Assembly (NCBI RefSeq): GCF_000003195.3 | Contig: NC_012870.2 | Location: 36,638,931-36,702,930 of the forward strand | DNA from: Sorghum bicolor | Lineage: Eukaryota; Streptophyta; Magnoliopsida; Poales; Poaceae | DNA: 64,000 nt | Reading direction: 5' to 3' | Part shown: positions 50,120 to 62,453 of the stretch, one piece after another | How positions within the stretch are numbered: position 1 is the stretch's first letter | Layout of the letters: each line of letters starts with the position of its first letter | Notes under the pieces: generated by a model | Seen by the model: only the letters and a program-made list of their open reading frames with translations | What the model was told of the DNA's origin: nothing | The model's database searches: none | Position numbers and translations under genes: made by a program

Positions 50120-52570
50120 TTTTGGCCCAAAACTACATAAAACCCTAACACCCACCCGGTGGCCACCCAAACCTTATCCACAGTTCCACACTCATGCCTC
50201 CCCCAGCGCCGTCGTCCTTCCAGAAGACCGATGTTGGCGTCCGCGCCCATGCACCTCCCTTCCCAATGCGAGCTCTCCCTCCCTCCCTTCTCTGGCGCTG
50301 AGGACACCCCTTCCCAACGCAAGCTCTCCCTCCCTCCCTTCTCCGGCGCTGAGATCACCTTGCTCCCTAGACAAGCCACGTCGGCGCAGGTCAGGCAGTG
50401 CACAAGCTCATAGCTGCCGACCGATGGGGTGTCCGCCCATCTTCTCCCTTGGCTAGATCGATGATGGAGTGGCTGCCCTTCTTCTCCCTTGACCGGATCT
50501 ACGATGGACTGGCAAGCTGACGACGCGCCGTGCTATTCGTCCGCTCCCCAGGTCTGTTCGTCCCCTTCCCTGGACTATTTATGCACGTGTGTGCCTGGAC
50601 TACGAGGGCTACTCTATGCTACTGGATCCATCATCGAGTCCTAGGCTTGATGGATCCAGAGGAAGACAAAACCAAGGCCATGGCTTTTGATTTCTTCTCC
50701 CATCTGGATTCCATGCCTCTGCCTTCCAATCCCGCTGGTATAAAATCTCCTGTGTATGTCGTGCAGATTTCAGGGTATTTTGAGTAGTCAATGTTGCCAT
50801 GGATGTGTTAAAGGTAAATATTGTGCTGAGTCTTGTCAATTCATTTCATTGTTCTTTCAAAATTTCTAGTTGATTCTCCTGTTGGGCTACTACTATTACC
50901 TGAGCTGAGAGCACAGTTAGGACACCTGAACAAATACAACAGTTGTAAGAAAAAGTACAGTTTGATAGAGTAAGTTTCTCCTTTAAGCATAGTTTGATAG
51001 GTGGTACTAAGTAAGTGATGGAAATATCATATTTCTAACCTTGAGCTCTTTGTTCTTTCAAGGTTACAGATTTGTTTTATTAAAATAAATTTTAGAGGAA
51101 TGGTTTGCTTCAGTTGACATACAATTCACATCTTTGTATACTTTTTAGTTGATGGATGTTTTGTCTCCATCTGCATGAGTTTAAATTCAGTGTGATGGAT
51201 GCTAGAGATTCATAATTCCTTTGATAATTTGCATATGTTATAATCAAGTTAATTCCATGCACCTAGTTCGTATGACATCATGTCTCAATAGTCAATGTCA
51301 ACTGATTACTCTGTCCGGCAACAGCGTTCAAGATGTCATCATCGCTTCCTCCTACAAGGTATCTCAAAAACACTGATTAGAAATTGTCTTGACACTGATT
51401 AGAAATTCGGCAGCAACGTTCAAGATGTCTGATTTGGTTTATTTTGATTGTGTATTCGACTCTGTTCCCATAAAACAAGTAAGATAGTAATTTCATTTTT
51501 CACTCAGATTGCAAAAGCATGTCTCGATCTAGGTTATGTATGCACAATACCTGGTAGTAAGCAGATCTCTGATGCTCTGTTCCATTTCTGAGGAAAATAA
51601 GTTTAGTCTATTAAGGTGGCACTTTGATCCCTGATGCTCTGCTCAATCTCTGTGAATTTTCAGTGGAGAGGGTAGAAGCAATTCTAGCAGAGCTGGAGCT
51701 GTTTCTCCAGCAGTGCTTATTGATGTGGATGCTGCACCCACTCCTGCTGCCATAGGTAAAATTATGTTGTGTGGAACAGATAACATTGTTGAAATGTTTC
51801 TAGATGAAGCAGTTGAGAAAAAGAAAGCAAAAATTGTTTCTTATCCTTGTAATTAGAATTGTTATAGTTTTAATATTCACCTACATATTAAGTAATGCTA
51901 GTCTGCCTCTCATGTCTCATCAGTTATGAGGTTATGATGTCAGGCAAGGTATGAAACTCTTAATGTTGCCATCATAGTTCAGATAGATAGGCATGGTTTC
52001 CTGATTCCATTTTACAGTGTTTTTAGTTTGTCCAGGTGATGATATTCTAGAAGTGAATGTTAGGTAGTTATGCTTATGTACAAGGGATTTTTATTGTAGT
52101 GAGTAAGAGGGAGGCAGCACCAGACTTGTATCTGGCCGACTATCTCCTGCCTGATTTGGAAGTAATTCCAGAATTTGGCATGCGCAGGAAGGGGTTGAAA
52201 ATGAGAGAGAATGAATGAATTTAGATATCAGACTTGCTACATCTTGATTAGGAAAGTAGACTAACATTCTAAGTTCTGACGCCTTGATAGGCTGGCCCTA
52301 AAAAATGAGGTTAACAAACTGGAACTACTATCTTGTTGTGTGGTCAAATATATATTTTTCATGTGTTTGAAATCACTAGATTTCCAGTCTATATATTTTG
52401 TGAGAGATTTTTGAATAATTATAGCTCATCCTTTACTGTATATTTGTAGGGTCTAAACTTCAGAGAGGAAAAACTGAAGCAGCTGGGTACTTGCTTATCA
52501 CTAGAATGCCATTAAGCCCTTACACATGTGTTGCTGCTGCAGGTTTAAATTTGAGACTTGAGACCCTACA
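50120..52570 (+). other. Gene-like filler inside the 3.7-kb CACTA element, unrecognised
   Basis: A C-rich segment (50150-50420) contains a 51-bp unit twice (50258 and 50309; 17 codons, SLPPFSGAE block). It is followed by AT-rich stretches alternating with short more balanced pieces near 50520-50790, 51660-51760 and 52450-52550, like exons and introns. No product is recognised. It may be captured host sequence, or simply element filler. Confidence 0.35.
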
Positions 52571-53167
52571 TGTGTAATGAATTGGTGGATTGATGTAATG
52601 ATATTGTATTTACTGTGGAGATGTTAATTCATTTGGATCTGATATTTATATGTTGAAAAATTATATGGATGCAATTATATGGGCTGAATTGTGTGTGCTG
52701 GAAAAAATTGGGCTGAATTTTGTGGGCTTGGGAAAAATATGGGCTAATATGTGGGATAAAATATGGGATGCATTATGAGAGTAAAAAAATATTATATGGG
52801 CTGAATTGTTGTGGGCTCAAAATCTATATGGGCTGTAATTGAAAATAATAAACCAGCTAACACCACTCTAAATAGATTTTAGACCCATGAGCTATGTGGG
52901 CTTTAGTAGGTCAAAACTTATTTTGTGACATTTTTCTTTCTGCCATGTCAGCTGACACGTGGCAAGGTCTACGATTTTGTGACAATAAACCAATGTCATA
53001 TGCTTGTGACATGAACCAAACAAATGTCATATAATCATTTTATGACGCGGGCTTTTCCATGTTTTGATTTTTGTCAACTTGATGTCACAAATCTTAATTT
53101 GTAACATAAATTCCATATATTGTGACATAACTAAACGTTCAAAAGCCATGTGTTTCTTGTAGTGCGT

Positions 53168-53560
53168 CTCCTTCCTCCCCTTGATGTAGAAACTGATCTT
53201 GGCAGCACTAGCGTAGATGACAGCTCCCGAGGTGTTCAGGAATGGCCTCCCTAGGATGATGGGTGCCCTCTCATCAGTACCAGTCTCTATCACCACGAAG
53301 TCTGCTGGGGCGTACAAGGTACCAACTCGGACGCAGAGGTTCTTTAATATTCCCTTTGGAAAACTTAGCGTACGATCCTTGGTATAATGTTGACGCTGGA
53401 GCCAAAGTCACAGAGTACTTTTGGGAAGTCCACCATGCCGATGGAGATCGGGATGACGGTGCGTCCTGGATCGCCTCTCTTGACCGGCAGAAGGTCAGTA
53501 ATTACTTCCACGGGTTACTCCAGTAGTTATGTCCTCAAGCATCTCAGGGCAGTGATTGCA
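53168..53560 (-). pseudogene. First protease-like domain, element 3
   Basis: On the minus strand it begins near RGDPGRTVIPISIGM, then the active-site motif VLCDFGSSVNIIP (about 53420-53382), a frameshift, then PADFVVIETGTDERAPIILG and RPFLNT (about 53308-53231), and ASAAKISFYIKGRKE. DFGSS and ILGRPFL are the two signature motifs of gypsy aspartic proteases. It ends at the CACTA target site CGT and continues at 49428. A stop and a frameshift between the two motifs show it is inactive. Confidence 0.75.
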
Positions 53561-53584
53561 TGAGTGTCCAGTCTCTCCAGTGTG

Positions 53585-55240
53585 TTTGTGCTCGTAGATC
53601 TAGGTTCTTCACTTGGTGGAGTCTAGGAGTTGTAAAAGTCCTTCATATGCTGCTCGAAGTGTACCTGCTCATAGAGACAAGGCAGAGATCAAGTGCATGG
53701 GCTCTGTTGGTGGAAAACACCAACAGAACCAAAAGTGTATTTGTTCTTCTCTAACCTCAAGCATAGTGAGCAAGACAAAGTTGATGGATAATAAAATCAT
53801 GAGTGTAGTATTTAACATTTGTCAGATTAGATTGCTCAACCTTGTGGAAAGATAATCTATCTATATATATGTTTTGTTTATATCTTCCAAAGATTGAGTG
53901 TGCAATATTTTAGCTAAAATGATTAGGAGTGTGGAATCACAAAGGTGGAAGGACTAAACATGTTGAATCGATTGGGTTGGTTAATCTAGAGTTGTAGATC
54001 ATACATGTTTGTCTCTTTTATTCATGTGAACGCCAGAACCAAGGAGAAGCTTATAGAAGTGATAGTCAAGTACTTTAAGATGTTAACTTACTTGAAGAGT
54101 GATGGTAAAGTATCACCTTGTGGAAGCTTTCCTCTCTTAGCAGTTGTGCATTGTGTTTGTGGCACCCTCCATGGATCATCTCTTGTGAGCTATGCCTTTC
54201 TTGTGTAAATTGTTAAACTTCATGTGTGTCTCTCTTTGTCTCCAATGTGAGTTTATCTCAGGACTTCCCAGGTCGATATTGAAAGTTTTCCTGCAGGGGT
54301 TAGTCCAACAAAATATACCAATGTCTACACAAGTAGTTTTTAGTTCAATAACCAAACTAGACTCCATGTCTAATTAGATTAAGGAAGGCTGTTTAACCTA
54401 AGCACCATGCTTAATTTAAAAACCAATAGAAGTATGTACAGTACTTCCAAACTAACACTTAGTAGGATAAACAAAGGTAGCGTGATGGCTTTTATAGAGA
54501 TCTACTCAAGTGGAGATGAAGTAGTGTGATTACTATTTAACAAATTGAGCATGTCGCAAAGGTAGGGACAACCAACATAGCAACATGGCAAATGATGTTT
54601 TTATATAAAGTACTCCCCCAAGCTTGAATTTTGCAAAATTCAAGTTTGGATGAATTTAATTCAATGTTGTATGATGATTGGTTGTACATACCTTGTGCTT
54701 GTCATTCATCCGATCTTCTTGCTCCAATTCTAGAAAGGTTAGTGACAAGAATACCCAAAGGAATTTTTTTTACAATTATCCTTATATGCTCAATACACAA
54801 GGTAGTGTTGCAAATAATTAAAAGCTTATGTTACGATCTGATCACTGCTTGTTTTAGGACACTAAGCTTGTCCATGGGAAACAATCAATTTATGTCGGCG
54901 AAGTGGTTTCCCCTCCAACGCTGACCTATATCAAGATCAACTCAACGAGATCTACAATATTTAATATAGACATATGCATCGACAACCGCCCTTTTAAAGT
55001 TTTTATGAATAGAAAGTAAGAGGGGGTTGGAGATCTCGAATGTGGTGATGTTGGAGAGACCAATGGATTGTGAAGATGTTGCATATGAGCATGGAGTAAA
55101 TGAAGTGGCTATGAAATAAATTCCATGCTCATTAATGCTTAGAGTGAAATCCATGTGGTATGGTGAAAGTGATAAGGTGAGTGTGGTAAAAAAAGGAAAA
55201 GAAAAAGGATACACGGACGACTTGGTTCGAAACTAGCACA
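53585..55240 (-). other. Noncoding internal region of element 3 (5' part)
   Basis: It is homologous to about 15140-16172 and 17555-18120 of element 2, without the solo LTR. The empty target site for that LTR is near 54556-54572. After about 55135, where element 2 has gag, there is only a short purine-rich stretch before the primer site, so gag is missing here. Open frames shared with element 2 on the plus strand reflect common descent. Confidence 0.65.
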
Positions 55241-55248
55241 GCTACCGT

Positions 55249-55267
55249 TCCCCGGCAACGGCGCCAG
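55249..55267 (-). other. Primer-binding site of element 3
   Basis: On the minus strand the sequence TGGCGCCGTTGCCGGGG lies a few bases inside the LTR. It matches the primer site of element 2 and of many grass gypsy elements. Confidence 0.75.
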
Positions 55268-55273
55268 AAAGCT

Positions 55274-56514
55274 TGTTGGGTATTTTAAACGCAAACAGAA
55301 AAATCCGCAAGCGCACGGATACCGATGTAGCTTTCACCCGGGAGTATTCCAGAGTGTCGATTTTCCACAGAGAACGTGAGTGTACTAATTAAGAATCAAG
55401 ATCGCCCAAGGATAACTATATAATTATTTTTGGTAGGAAGAGAGAAAGTTTCCTGAGAGTTCTCTAGTTGATCTAAGAATCAAGAATTACTTCAAGGTTA
55501 TCTATTTCGGGACATCAGAACACTAACCACATAAAGAGATGAGAAGGGGGCTAGGAAACTCCGACTACGGTCCTACAAACACCGATCCGAACGTGGTGGA
55601 ATACGTCGACCGTTAGGGCTGTCACTACCCTAGGGCTACCACAACAATCCGCACGATTGGGTGCAATTCCAGGTAATTGCAAGACTAAACACCACGTCTA
55701 ATCTATTAATTACTACACTAATGTTTCAAAGATTAGAGCACTTGATGCAAGTGGGAATCCAATAAATAACTTGAATGTAAATAAAAGTAATTAAAGAACT
55801 TAGGAATTATGAATTGAAGAACCTGGAGAACGATGAAAAACGAACCAGTTGCTGCAAAAGTACAATGTTGAGGAAGATCCGACAGATCCGGCTCCTCCTC
55901 CTCCGCTCTCCTCTTCTCTCTCCCTATTTTCTAGATTACAACTAGAACTAACTAGAACTAGAACTAGAGGAACTAGAACTAGAACTAGATGAACTAGAGG
56001 GATCCTCTCTACTTGGATGAAGAATTGAAACCCTAACTTTGATTCTGTAGAAGAGGTATGATCTCCAGGGGCCAGGGGGCCTTTCTTATATAGTCTTTTC
56101 AGATGAATTTGGGCCGTTGGATCAAACCGACATTAATCGCACGATTTTCCTTGATCCTTTAGGTCAGTGGAGCGTTGTCCCCGAATTGGACTCTGATTGA
56201 GCACTGTAGCAGGGTGGGCGCCCTTAGGACTAGGGCGGGCGCCCTGTGCCTGAGCCCTCTCGGCCTCCGCTTCGATCCCATGGCTTCTGGAGTCTTCTAG
56301 ATGATAGAAAATTGCGCGGCACGTTAATATCTCTATGTAAACCCGACGTGTGGGCCTTTCCTCCATATTTCCTGATAACCCCCTGTAGAAATAGACAAAC
56401 ACCAAAACTCGTGGAATTTTGTGAGATAAAACACTAAGTCTGGGTGTTAATTGCATTTGGATCCTTTTCTATGATTAGTTGATGGTTAAATGTGAGTATT
56501 AAGGACCATCAACA
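55274..56514 (-). repeat. 5' LTR of element 3 (1241 bp)
   Basis: It pairs with 32513-33753. The TATATAAG motif is on the minus strand at 56095-56102, and paired GGGCGCCC motifs lie at 56216 and 56237. Confidence 0.9.
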
Positions 56515-56519
56515 ACAAC

Positions 56520-57654
56520 CAGCAGCGACGACTGGCGCACGCCTTTCATTAAGTATCTCTTGGATGGTTTAGGATTTCAAGACAAGACTGACAATGAACG
56601 CCTCATTCGACGATCTAGAAACTATATAATGGTTGACGGTCGACTTATGTGCAAGAACGCCAACTCAGAAGTCTTGTTGAAGTGCATTACCCAAGACAAT
56701 GATGTTATGCTGCTGGATGATATACACGCTGGATCCTGTGGCAACCACGCCGCCTCTTGAACGCTGGTTGGAAAAGCTTTTTGAGCAGGATTTTACTAGC
56801 CGACTGCTGTGGCCGATGCGAAGAAGCTAGTCCAGTGTTATGACGGTTGTCAGTTCTTTGCCAAATGGACTCATGAACCCACTCACAAAATCCAAACGAT
56901 ACCATCATCTTGGCCATTCACCTGCTGGGGTCTCAACATGATTGGGCCTTTCAAACCCGCTCCCGGCAACTTCAAGTTCGTATTTGTGCTGATCGACAAG
57001 TTCTCCAAGTGGATCGAGTACATGTCGTTGGTCAAAGCAACTTCAGAGAAGGCTGTAGAATTCCTCAATCAAATCATACACCGATTCGGGGTTCCTACAT
57101 ACTGGGACTTCTGTGATGACAGAGGTATAGTCATAAAGTACGTGTCGGTAGCTCACCCCCGAGCCAATGGACAAGTGGAGCGAGCCAATGGGATGATTAT
57201 AGACACCTTAAAAAAGATGTTGTACAAGGAAAATGACAAAGCACCGGGAAGGTGGATGAACGAATTACCTGCTATGGTTTGGGGTCTTCGAACGCAGCCT
57301 AGTCGGAACACTAGTGTATCCCCCTATTTCATGATTTACGGGGCTGAGGCAGTGCTCCCCTCTGATGTAGTGTTCGGATCTCCAAGAGTCGAACATTTCG
57401 ACCGGTCTTCGGCAGTCCATGCGAGAGAACTTGAAATCAATTGCATAGAGGAGAAACAGTTAGATTCTTGCCTTCGAACAGCAAAATACCTCGAAGCTAT
57501 GCGGAGATACTATAACAAGAACATCAAAGACCGCTCCTTCATGGTCGGTGATCTGGTACTCAAATGGAAAACAAGCCAGGAAGGAATGCACAAGCTATCT
57601 AAGCCCTGGGAAGGACCCTTTGTGGTCGCCGAAGTCACGCGGCCCACCTCTTAG
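56520..57654 (+). pseudogene. Tat integrase, broken, catalytic core deleted
   Basis: Integrase inserts the cDNA into the genome. The N-terminal part (to 56758) has the His pair of the zinc-binding domain (IHAGSCGNHAAS). Two stops follow, TGA and TAG at about 56783-56807, before the Cys pair (CYDGCQ). The core frame runs from 56809 to 57654 (281 aa). The first catalytic Asp is Asn (WGLNMIGPF, codon 56935-56937). The region with the second catalytic Asp is deleted between HRFGVP and the following FCDDRGI. The Glu motif remains (ANGQVERANG). The C-terminal part has FMVGDLVLKWK and LSKPWEGPFVV. The residues named in the family are known; inactivity is inference from their loss. Confidence 0.88.
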
Positions 57655-58189
57655 AGGCTAGCTTACCCAGATGGAACAAGTCTGCCTAACTCCTGGCACA
57701 TAGACAAACTACGACGTTTCTACCCCTAAGGAGCAGTACATCTTACTTGTATCTTTTTCTCTATGAATAATAATAAGTTTTGTTTTTTGCCGTATATCTC
57801 TTTATATGCAGACTAGTCGACAAGAACGACACCGTTTTCGACAAGTCACACAATGAAATCAATCAAAGGTACCCAAAAATATTCAGTGATACATCACTTC
57901 CACAAATCATTTACAGCGCTCAAAACCATGGTTCTTGAATCTATAATTTATTACAAACTTTATAAACAAAGTTTACAATAAAAACCCCTCTGGGCGGTTC
58001 CTAGTCTACGCTTAGAGACTAAACCAGAGCCTACTGCTCGGGCCGCTCGCTCGTACGGGCCTCTGGTGCCATCAAAGGGGTCGGAGCCACCAGCGCCTGG
58101 CAGGTCGAGATCGCAGGCGTCGACTGCCCATCTCTTGCAATCGACGCATCCGACAACTCCCTGGCCGACCTGTCCGACCCTACTTAACC
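57655..58189 (+). other. Spacer between integrase and antisense ORF, element A
   Basis: It includes the end of pol (a block like LPNSWHIDKLRRFYP near 57680-57727, followed by TAA) and an AT-rich stretch where the two converging units probably end. No other gene is seen. Confidence 0.55.
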
Positions 58190-61100
58190 GGGGGGAGTAG
58201 ATGTCCCACAAAGGTTGATGTCGCCGATCACAGTCGACGACAAGTCCAGCAAGCTGACACGAAGGTCATCCGCCTCCTTTGGACCAACCTCCTTGTGGTA
58301 CCCCTCCTCTAGGCGGGACAAATTGACCAGGGGTAGTGAGCACGTACCATGCTGAGGACATGGGCTCCGGCGAACTCCCTGGCATCCTTCACAAACTACT
58401 GGAGCCAGCCCCACGCTTGCTGCGCCTTTTCAACCGGAGTCTGCTTTTGCGCGTGGGGCTGGTCCTCGGGGAGCTCTGGACTTATCAGGTCTAGCACCGG
58501 GGCGACTCCTTTCCAGATCTTGATGTAGTTTGTTTTCCAAGAGTCCCGGTCTTTGACCAGGTCATCGACATGCTTCTTGGCATTGGCCTTGAGCACTACG
58601 ACAAGTTTCAAAATAAAAGGACAGTCAATCTTAGACCACGACACTAAAAGAATCCATGTTTGGCAAGTCAAAGTAAATCTTACCAGTCAGCTCCCGGTTC
58701 CTAGTTTTTAGCTCCTCCCCGACCTTTCGCTCGCTCTCCAGCGCAGAGCACGCTCCTGGTTGAGTTGGTCTCTCTCTCTTCGGAGGCGCTCTAGCTCCTC
58801 CTCCAAACCTGCAGTAGTGATTGATCGTCGAGGAAATTGAACACATCGTCAGCTACAACTAAGCAAATAGAAATTTGACTTACTCCTCTTCTCACGGTAC
58901 TTATCGGCTAGTCACCGAGTCAGGTCTAGCATACGCTCTTCTTGAGCTGCCTTCTCCTTGGCCTCATTCTCGGGCCTCTAACCGAAGGCGATCCACCTCC
59001 GACATCAGAGCCTTGTTCTCGGCGACCACGCCCTAAATCTGGTGGAAGCATCTTTTACGATACTTCGCCGTTTTCATTGCATCCTACGGATTTCAAGTAC
59101 ACAAAACGGTGAACACTCTAAGATTTATATGTTCTATCAAAATGCGAGATCACTTACCTTAACCTCATTGACGAGGCGCTTGGCGGCGCGCGGCCTCCTC
59201 GACCTCGGCGATCTCCTCATGACCGGCCCGGTGGTCCCCATGCTGACGCCATACATAGATATGTTGGCGACCATCATGGGGGCACCAATAGATCTCTTCG
59301 ACCTCGTCGTCGGAGACCGCCACGGTCGAGGGCATCATGGGTACCTTACCGAGGTCGGGAGCACCCTCCTGCGCCGCAGCTTCTACAGGCAGATCCTCCA
59401 CCCGAGCAGGGGATGGGGCTCTGTTCTCCTCTTCCACCACACTGCTCCGTGGCGGAGTCACTACAGCGCCCTCGTCCCTTATCGGGGCATTCACGTCGGC
59501 TCCTTCTTGGGCTGGGTCCTCAACGACCCTCTCCGTGGCTGAGGTAGTAGCGGGCTGCGCCATGGGCTGCTCTGTTGCAGTCCGTCCCATGATGGTCTGC
59601 TCCCTGGCCGCTGGTGGAGTTGGCCCTGAGCCCAAAATAGTGTTGGGATCAACATCCGAGGCAGTACTGCAAAAGATCAACTCAAACATTACCACACTAG
59701 AACCAAACTTCGTGAAAAAAGAAGCTTTTCCTTATTGACTTACAGGTTGGAGCTCCTGTGCATTGCTGTGAAGACCCTCCTCCTGGAACACCCAGCCACC
59801 GCAGCTGCCTCTGCTTTGCTTGGTTGCGCCTGCTCGACGTGTGCGGTGGGCGGGTCCTCGGCAACCCGACCACCATCGGCTGGGGCAACGTCCGGGCAGC
59901 TGCGGGGTTTGCGGACCAAGGTCGAGGCCGCTTCATCCTCTTTGTCATCGTTGTCGACGACTCTAAGGAGTCGGCAGCGCTTGGGCGCTCAGCTTCCTGA
60001 GGCCAAGCCCTGGCCAGTCACAGGTCCTGGGGTTGCTTCCGCTGGCGCCGTTTCTTTTTAGGACAACCTCACGGCCATCAGTCTCTTGCCGGCCACCCTA
60101 TCATCAGTGGTCAGCGCCGGTCAGTTGTCATCTTCTTCACTGCTGGTGTACCGGTAACACCGAGCAGCGTTCTCTGTCGGAGGATCCACTCCAGCTGGGT
60201 GGTCCATACCGGGCGCTAGTGATACATACACCATCGACCGGTGAATGTCTTTGATCTACGATAGAAAAGCAACAAGTCATTAGCACAAGGGTGCGACACT
60301 TTACAACATTACAAATCAACTGAAGTCGTCATTTACCTTGGGGGCTGGTCGACCCAACTTATAGGCGTGCATCCGGTCGTTGCTTAACACGAAGCTACTA
60401 TCGGCCAAGTTGAATAGCTCGTTGATCCTTCACTGGATCTCTAGCTTCTCCAAGTTGTCTCAGTGCATCCTAGTTAAGTCCTAGCCGCCCTGGTACTCAT
60501 ACACTGAATGCACCCTCCTTTGGCAAGGCATGACTCGTCGGCTCAGGAAATTCCTGACCACGCCTGGCATGTCCAAACCCGACCAGTCAATCAGGTTCAT
60601 TAGCTCCTCCACCTGACCAGTATACTCTGGTCGGTCTGTCCAGCTGACCCTCTTCTCGGGGATGTAGCCGACGTCGCAGAACGTGGCGCTGCCTGGCTCC
60701 TCCCTGATGTAGAACCACCTCTTGTACCACTCAGTGAGGGAAGTGTTATAGGGGCAGCTAAGATAGCGATTCTTCATCTCGTCGTGAAGATTGAGGTATA
60801 CTCCACCTGCAATCTTAGAGCCTCCAACTGCTCCCTTCTTCCTCAAGCAGAATAAGTAACGAAACTGATCAAAATGTGGCTCAATTCCCACAAACGCCTC
60901 ACAGAGGTGAATGAAGGTCGCCACGAGCAGAATAGAGTTCGGGTGCAGATTGCAGATCCCAATCTCATAGTAAAGAAGCAATCCCTGAAGAAACAGATGA
61001 ACCGGTACCCCAAAGCCCCTCTTGAAAAAAATCCTCGAATAGGACAATCTCACTAGGTTGGGATCCGAGTAGCTTTCCCCCTCCAGCGCCCTCCAGCCAC

Positions 61101-61224
61101 CGAGCTCCTGGTTGTGCAACAGCCCCATCTCGACGAGGTCGTTGAGCGACCTAGTGGTGCACCGAGACTTCTTCCACTCTGTGGCCATCATCTTGGCCCT
61201 TTTCTTCAAGTCGCTCTTGGCCAT
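58190..61224 (-). pseudogene. Antisense ORF of Tat element A (Transposase_28-type), multi-exon and broken
   Basis: It belongs to the same extra-protein family as 4080-5552; the function is unknown. The ATG at 61224 opens MAKSDLKKRAKMMATEWKKS. The conserved core has FFKRGFGVPVHLFLQGLLLY and WYKRWFYIREEPG. The frame is open to 60481; then the same frame continues with three stops to about 60338 (block LADSSFVLSNDRMHAYKLGR). Later parts with stops cover 60250-59760 and 59665-59165 (acidic, Pro/Glu-rich), a coiled-coil-like stretch near 59040-58860, and a C-terminal block with VKDRDSWKTNYIKIWKG and EVGPKEADDLRVSLLDLSST ending near 58190. Exon limits are approximate. It is convergent with pol, as in other Tat elements. 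Confidence 0.75.
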
Positions 61225-61660
61225 TTTTGGCGCAGAGAGCCTCGAACTGGGTCTAGTGGGATTGGTGGCGATGAGGAAGATGAGGGTAGGAGGCAGTAAG
61301 GGGACGAAGGCAGGAGGCTAGTGTGCAACTGTGGGGTAAAGATCTAGGGATACACCGCCAAACTCTTTATAACAGTGACACCACCTCTTCCACTTCCCGT
61401 GTTTTGGGAAAATGTGCGGCTTTTGCGGTGGTAGTGGCATTTTGGTTTTCAACTTCCACCGTAGTAAATTCGGCAGCCTTTTTAATGATTATTGGTTTTC
61501 CTTTCTTGGTCCGCGTGATGAGCGGTTGTGTCGTTAGCAGGCATCCCTTTTCATGTGTCAGACTGGCAAGACGGCAGGACGCCTCGTCACATCATCAGTT
61601 AATGAAGAGAAATTATGTTTTCCAAATTTAAATAACCTATTTTTGGATTCATCCAAAAAT
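61225..61660 (+). other. Region upstream of the element A antisense ORF
   Basis: No gene seen. By position it should hold the promoter and leader of the leftward antisense ORF. Confidence 0.4.
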
Positions 61661-61936
61661 CTGGAGACTGCACCGACCATCGAACATGGTACGCTTGGGG
61701 ACTAGTCGACCAGCCTGCCCGATTAAAATTTGGGGACTACACCAACCACCGAGCATGGTACGCTCAGGGACTGGTCGACCAGCCTGCTCGATTAAAATCT
61801 AGGGACTGCACCGACCACCGAGCATGGTATGCTCGGGGACTGGTCGACCAGCTTGTCCGATTAGAATCTGGGGACTCCACCGACTACCGAGCTTGGTACG
61901 CTCGGGGATTGGTCGATTTGTTTGTGGATGAGGTAG
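61661..61936 (+). repeat. 69-bp tandem repeat, 4 copies, 3' region of element A
   Basis: Units start CTGGAGACT, TTGGGGACT, CTAGGGACT and CTGGGGACT at 61661, 61730, 61799 and 61868. Each contains GAGCATGGTACGCTC-like and CTGGTCGACCAG motifs; the latter is a 12-nt palindrome, decayed in the last copy. Tandem repeats before the 3' LTR are common in Tat elements. Confidence 0.88.
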
Positions 61937-62453
61937 CGGTTTATGTCGATTACTGATTATGTTTAAGAAGTAATGTTGTTATTTTCTAGACCTTGTTACA
62001 AGGCTCATACTTCGCCTTCCAATAAGCTCGGGGACTACATCGGTATGATGCATCTGGCGATGCATCATAGTTTCGAAGTTTCTATGTGGACTTTTCTTTT
62101 TAGAGCCTGGCACCACGTGCCTATGTCACCTACTACCAGACTCGGGGACTAAGTGGGCACACTTCACCTTGCGGTGAATATGCTCGCTTTTCATAGGCTG
62201 ATACTTTTTGGAAAAAAGTAAAGTGGGCACACTTCACCAGGAAAAAAATCTTTTTTTGACTAAGAGCACCATGCATTATTCGAACAACCTGCTCCTTTGA
62301 TGTCGATGTTGATCAACTGTCTTTTGAGTTGGACAAAATACCGTTGCAACTGTTCGGGTGATTTTTTTGCTGGTCGAAGACGTCAAGCCTTACTGGTCGA
62401 AGAAGCTCAAGATGGTGTGTTACATCATAATACATGGTGCTCGGGGACTAGCT
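61937..62453 (+). other. 3' noncoding region of element A before the LTR
   Basis: Several CTCGGGGACTA motifs occur (62026, 62132, 62443), the last of them beside the LTR as the probable polypurine tract. Two copies of AAGTGGGCACACTTCACC lie near 62152 and 62222. No gene is seen. Confidence 0.5.

Larger units (their letters stand above)
49429..53164. mobile_element. Non-autonomous CACTA element, 3.7 kb
   Basis: Termini are CACTACAAGAAATACATGG at 49429 and the reverse complement of CACTACAAGAAACACATGG ending at 53164. They are flanked by an exact 3-bp duplication CGT (49426-49428 and 53165-53167). Both subterminal zones (about 49500-49640 and 52918-53130) are full of TGTGACA/TGTCACA motifs. 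No transposase is present. It cuts the element 3 coding remnant between the two protease-like segments. Confidence 0.9.

Noticed and set aside
61661..61936. 69-bp repeats as a CRISPR array
   Set aside because: There is no repeat-spacer alternation; whole units are similar, and the context is a retrotransposon 3' region.
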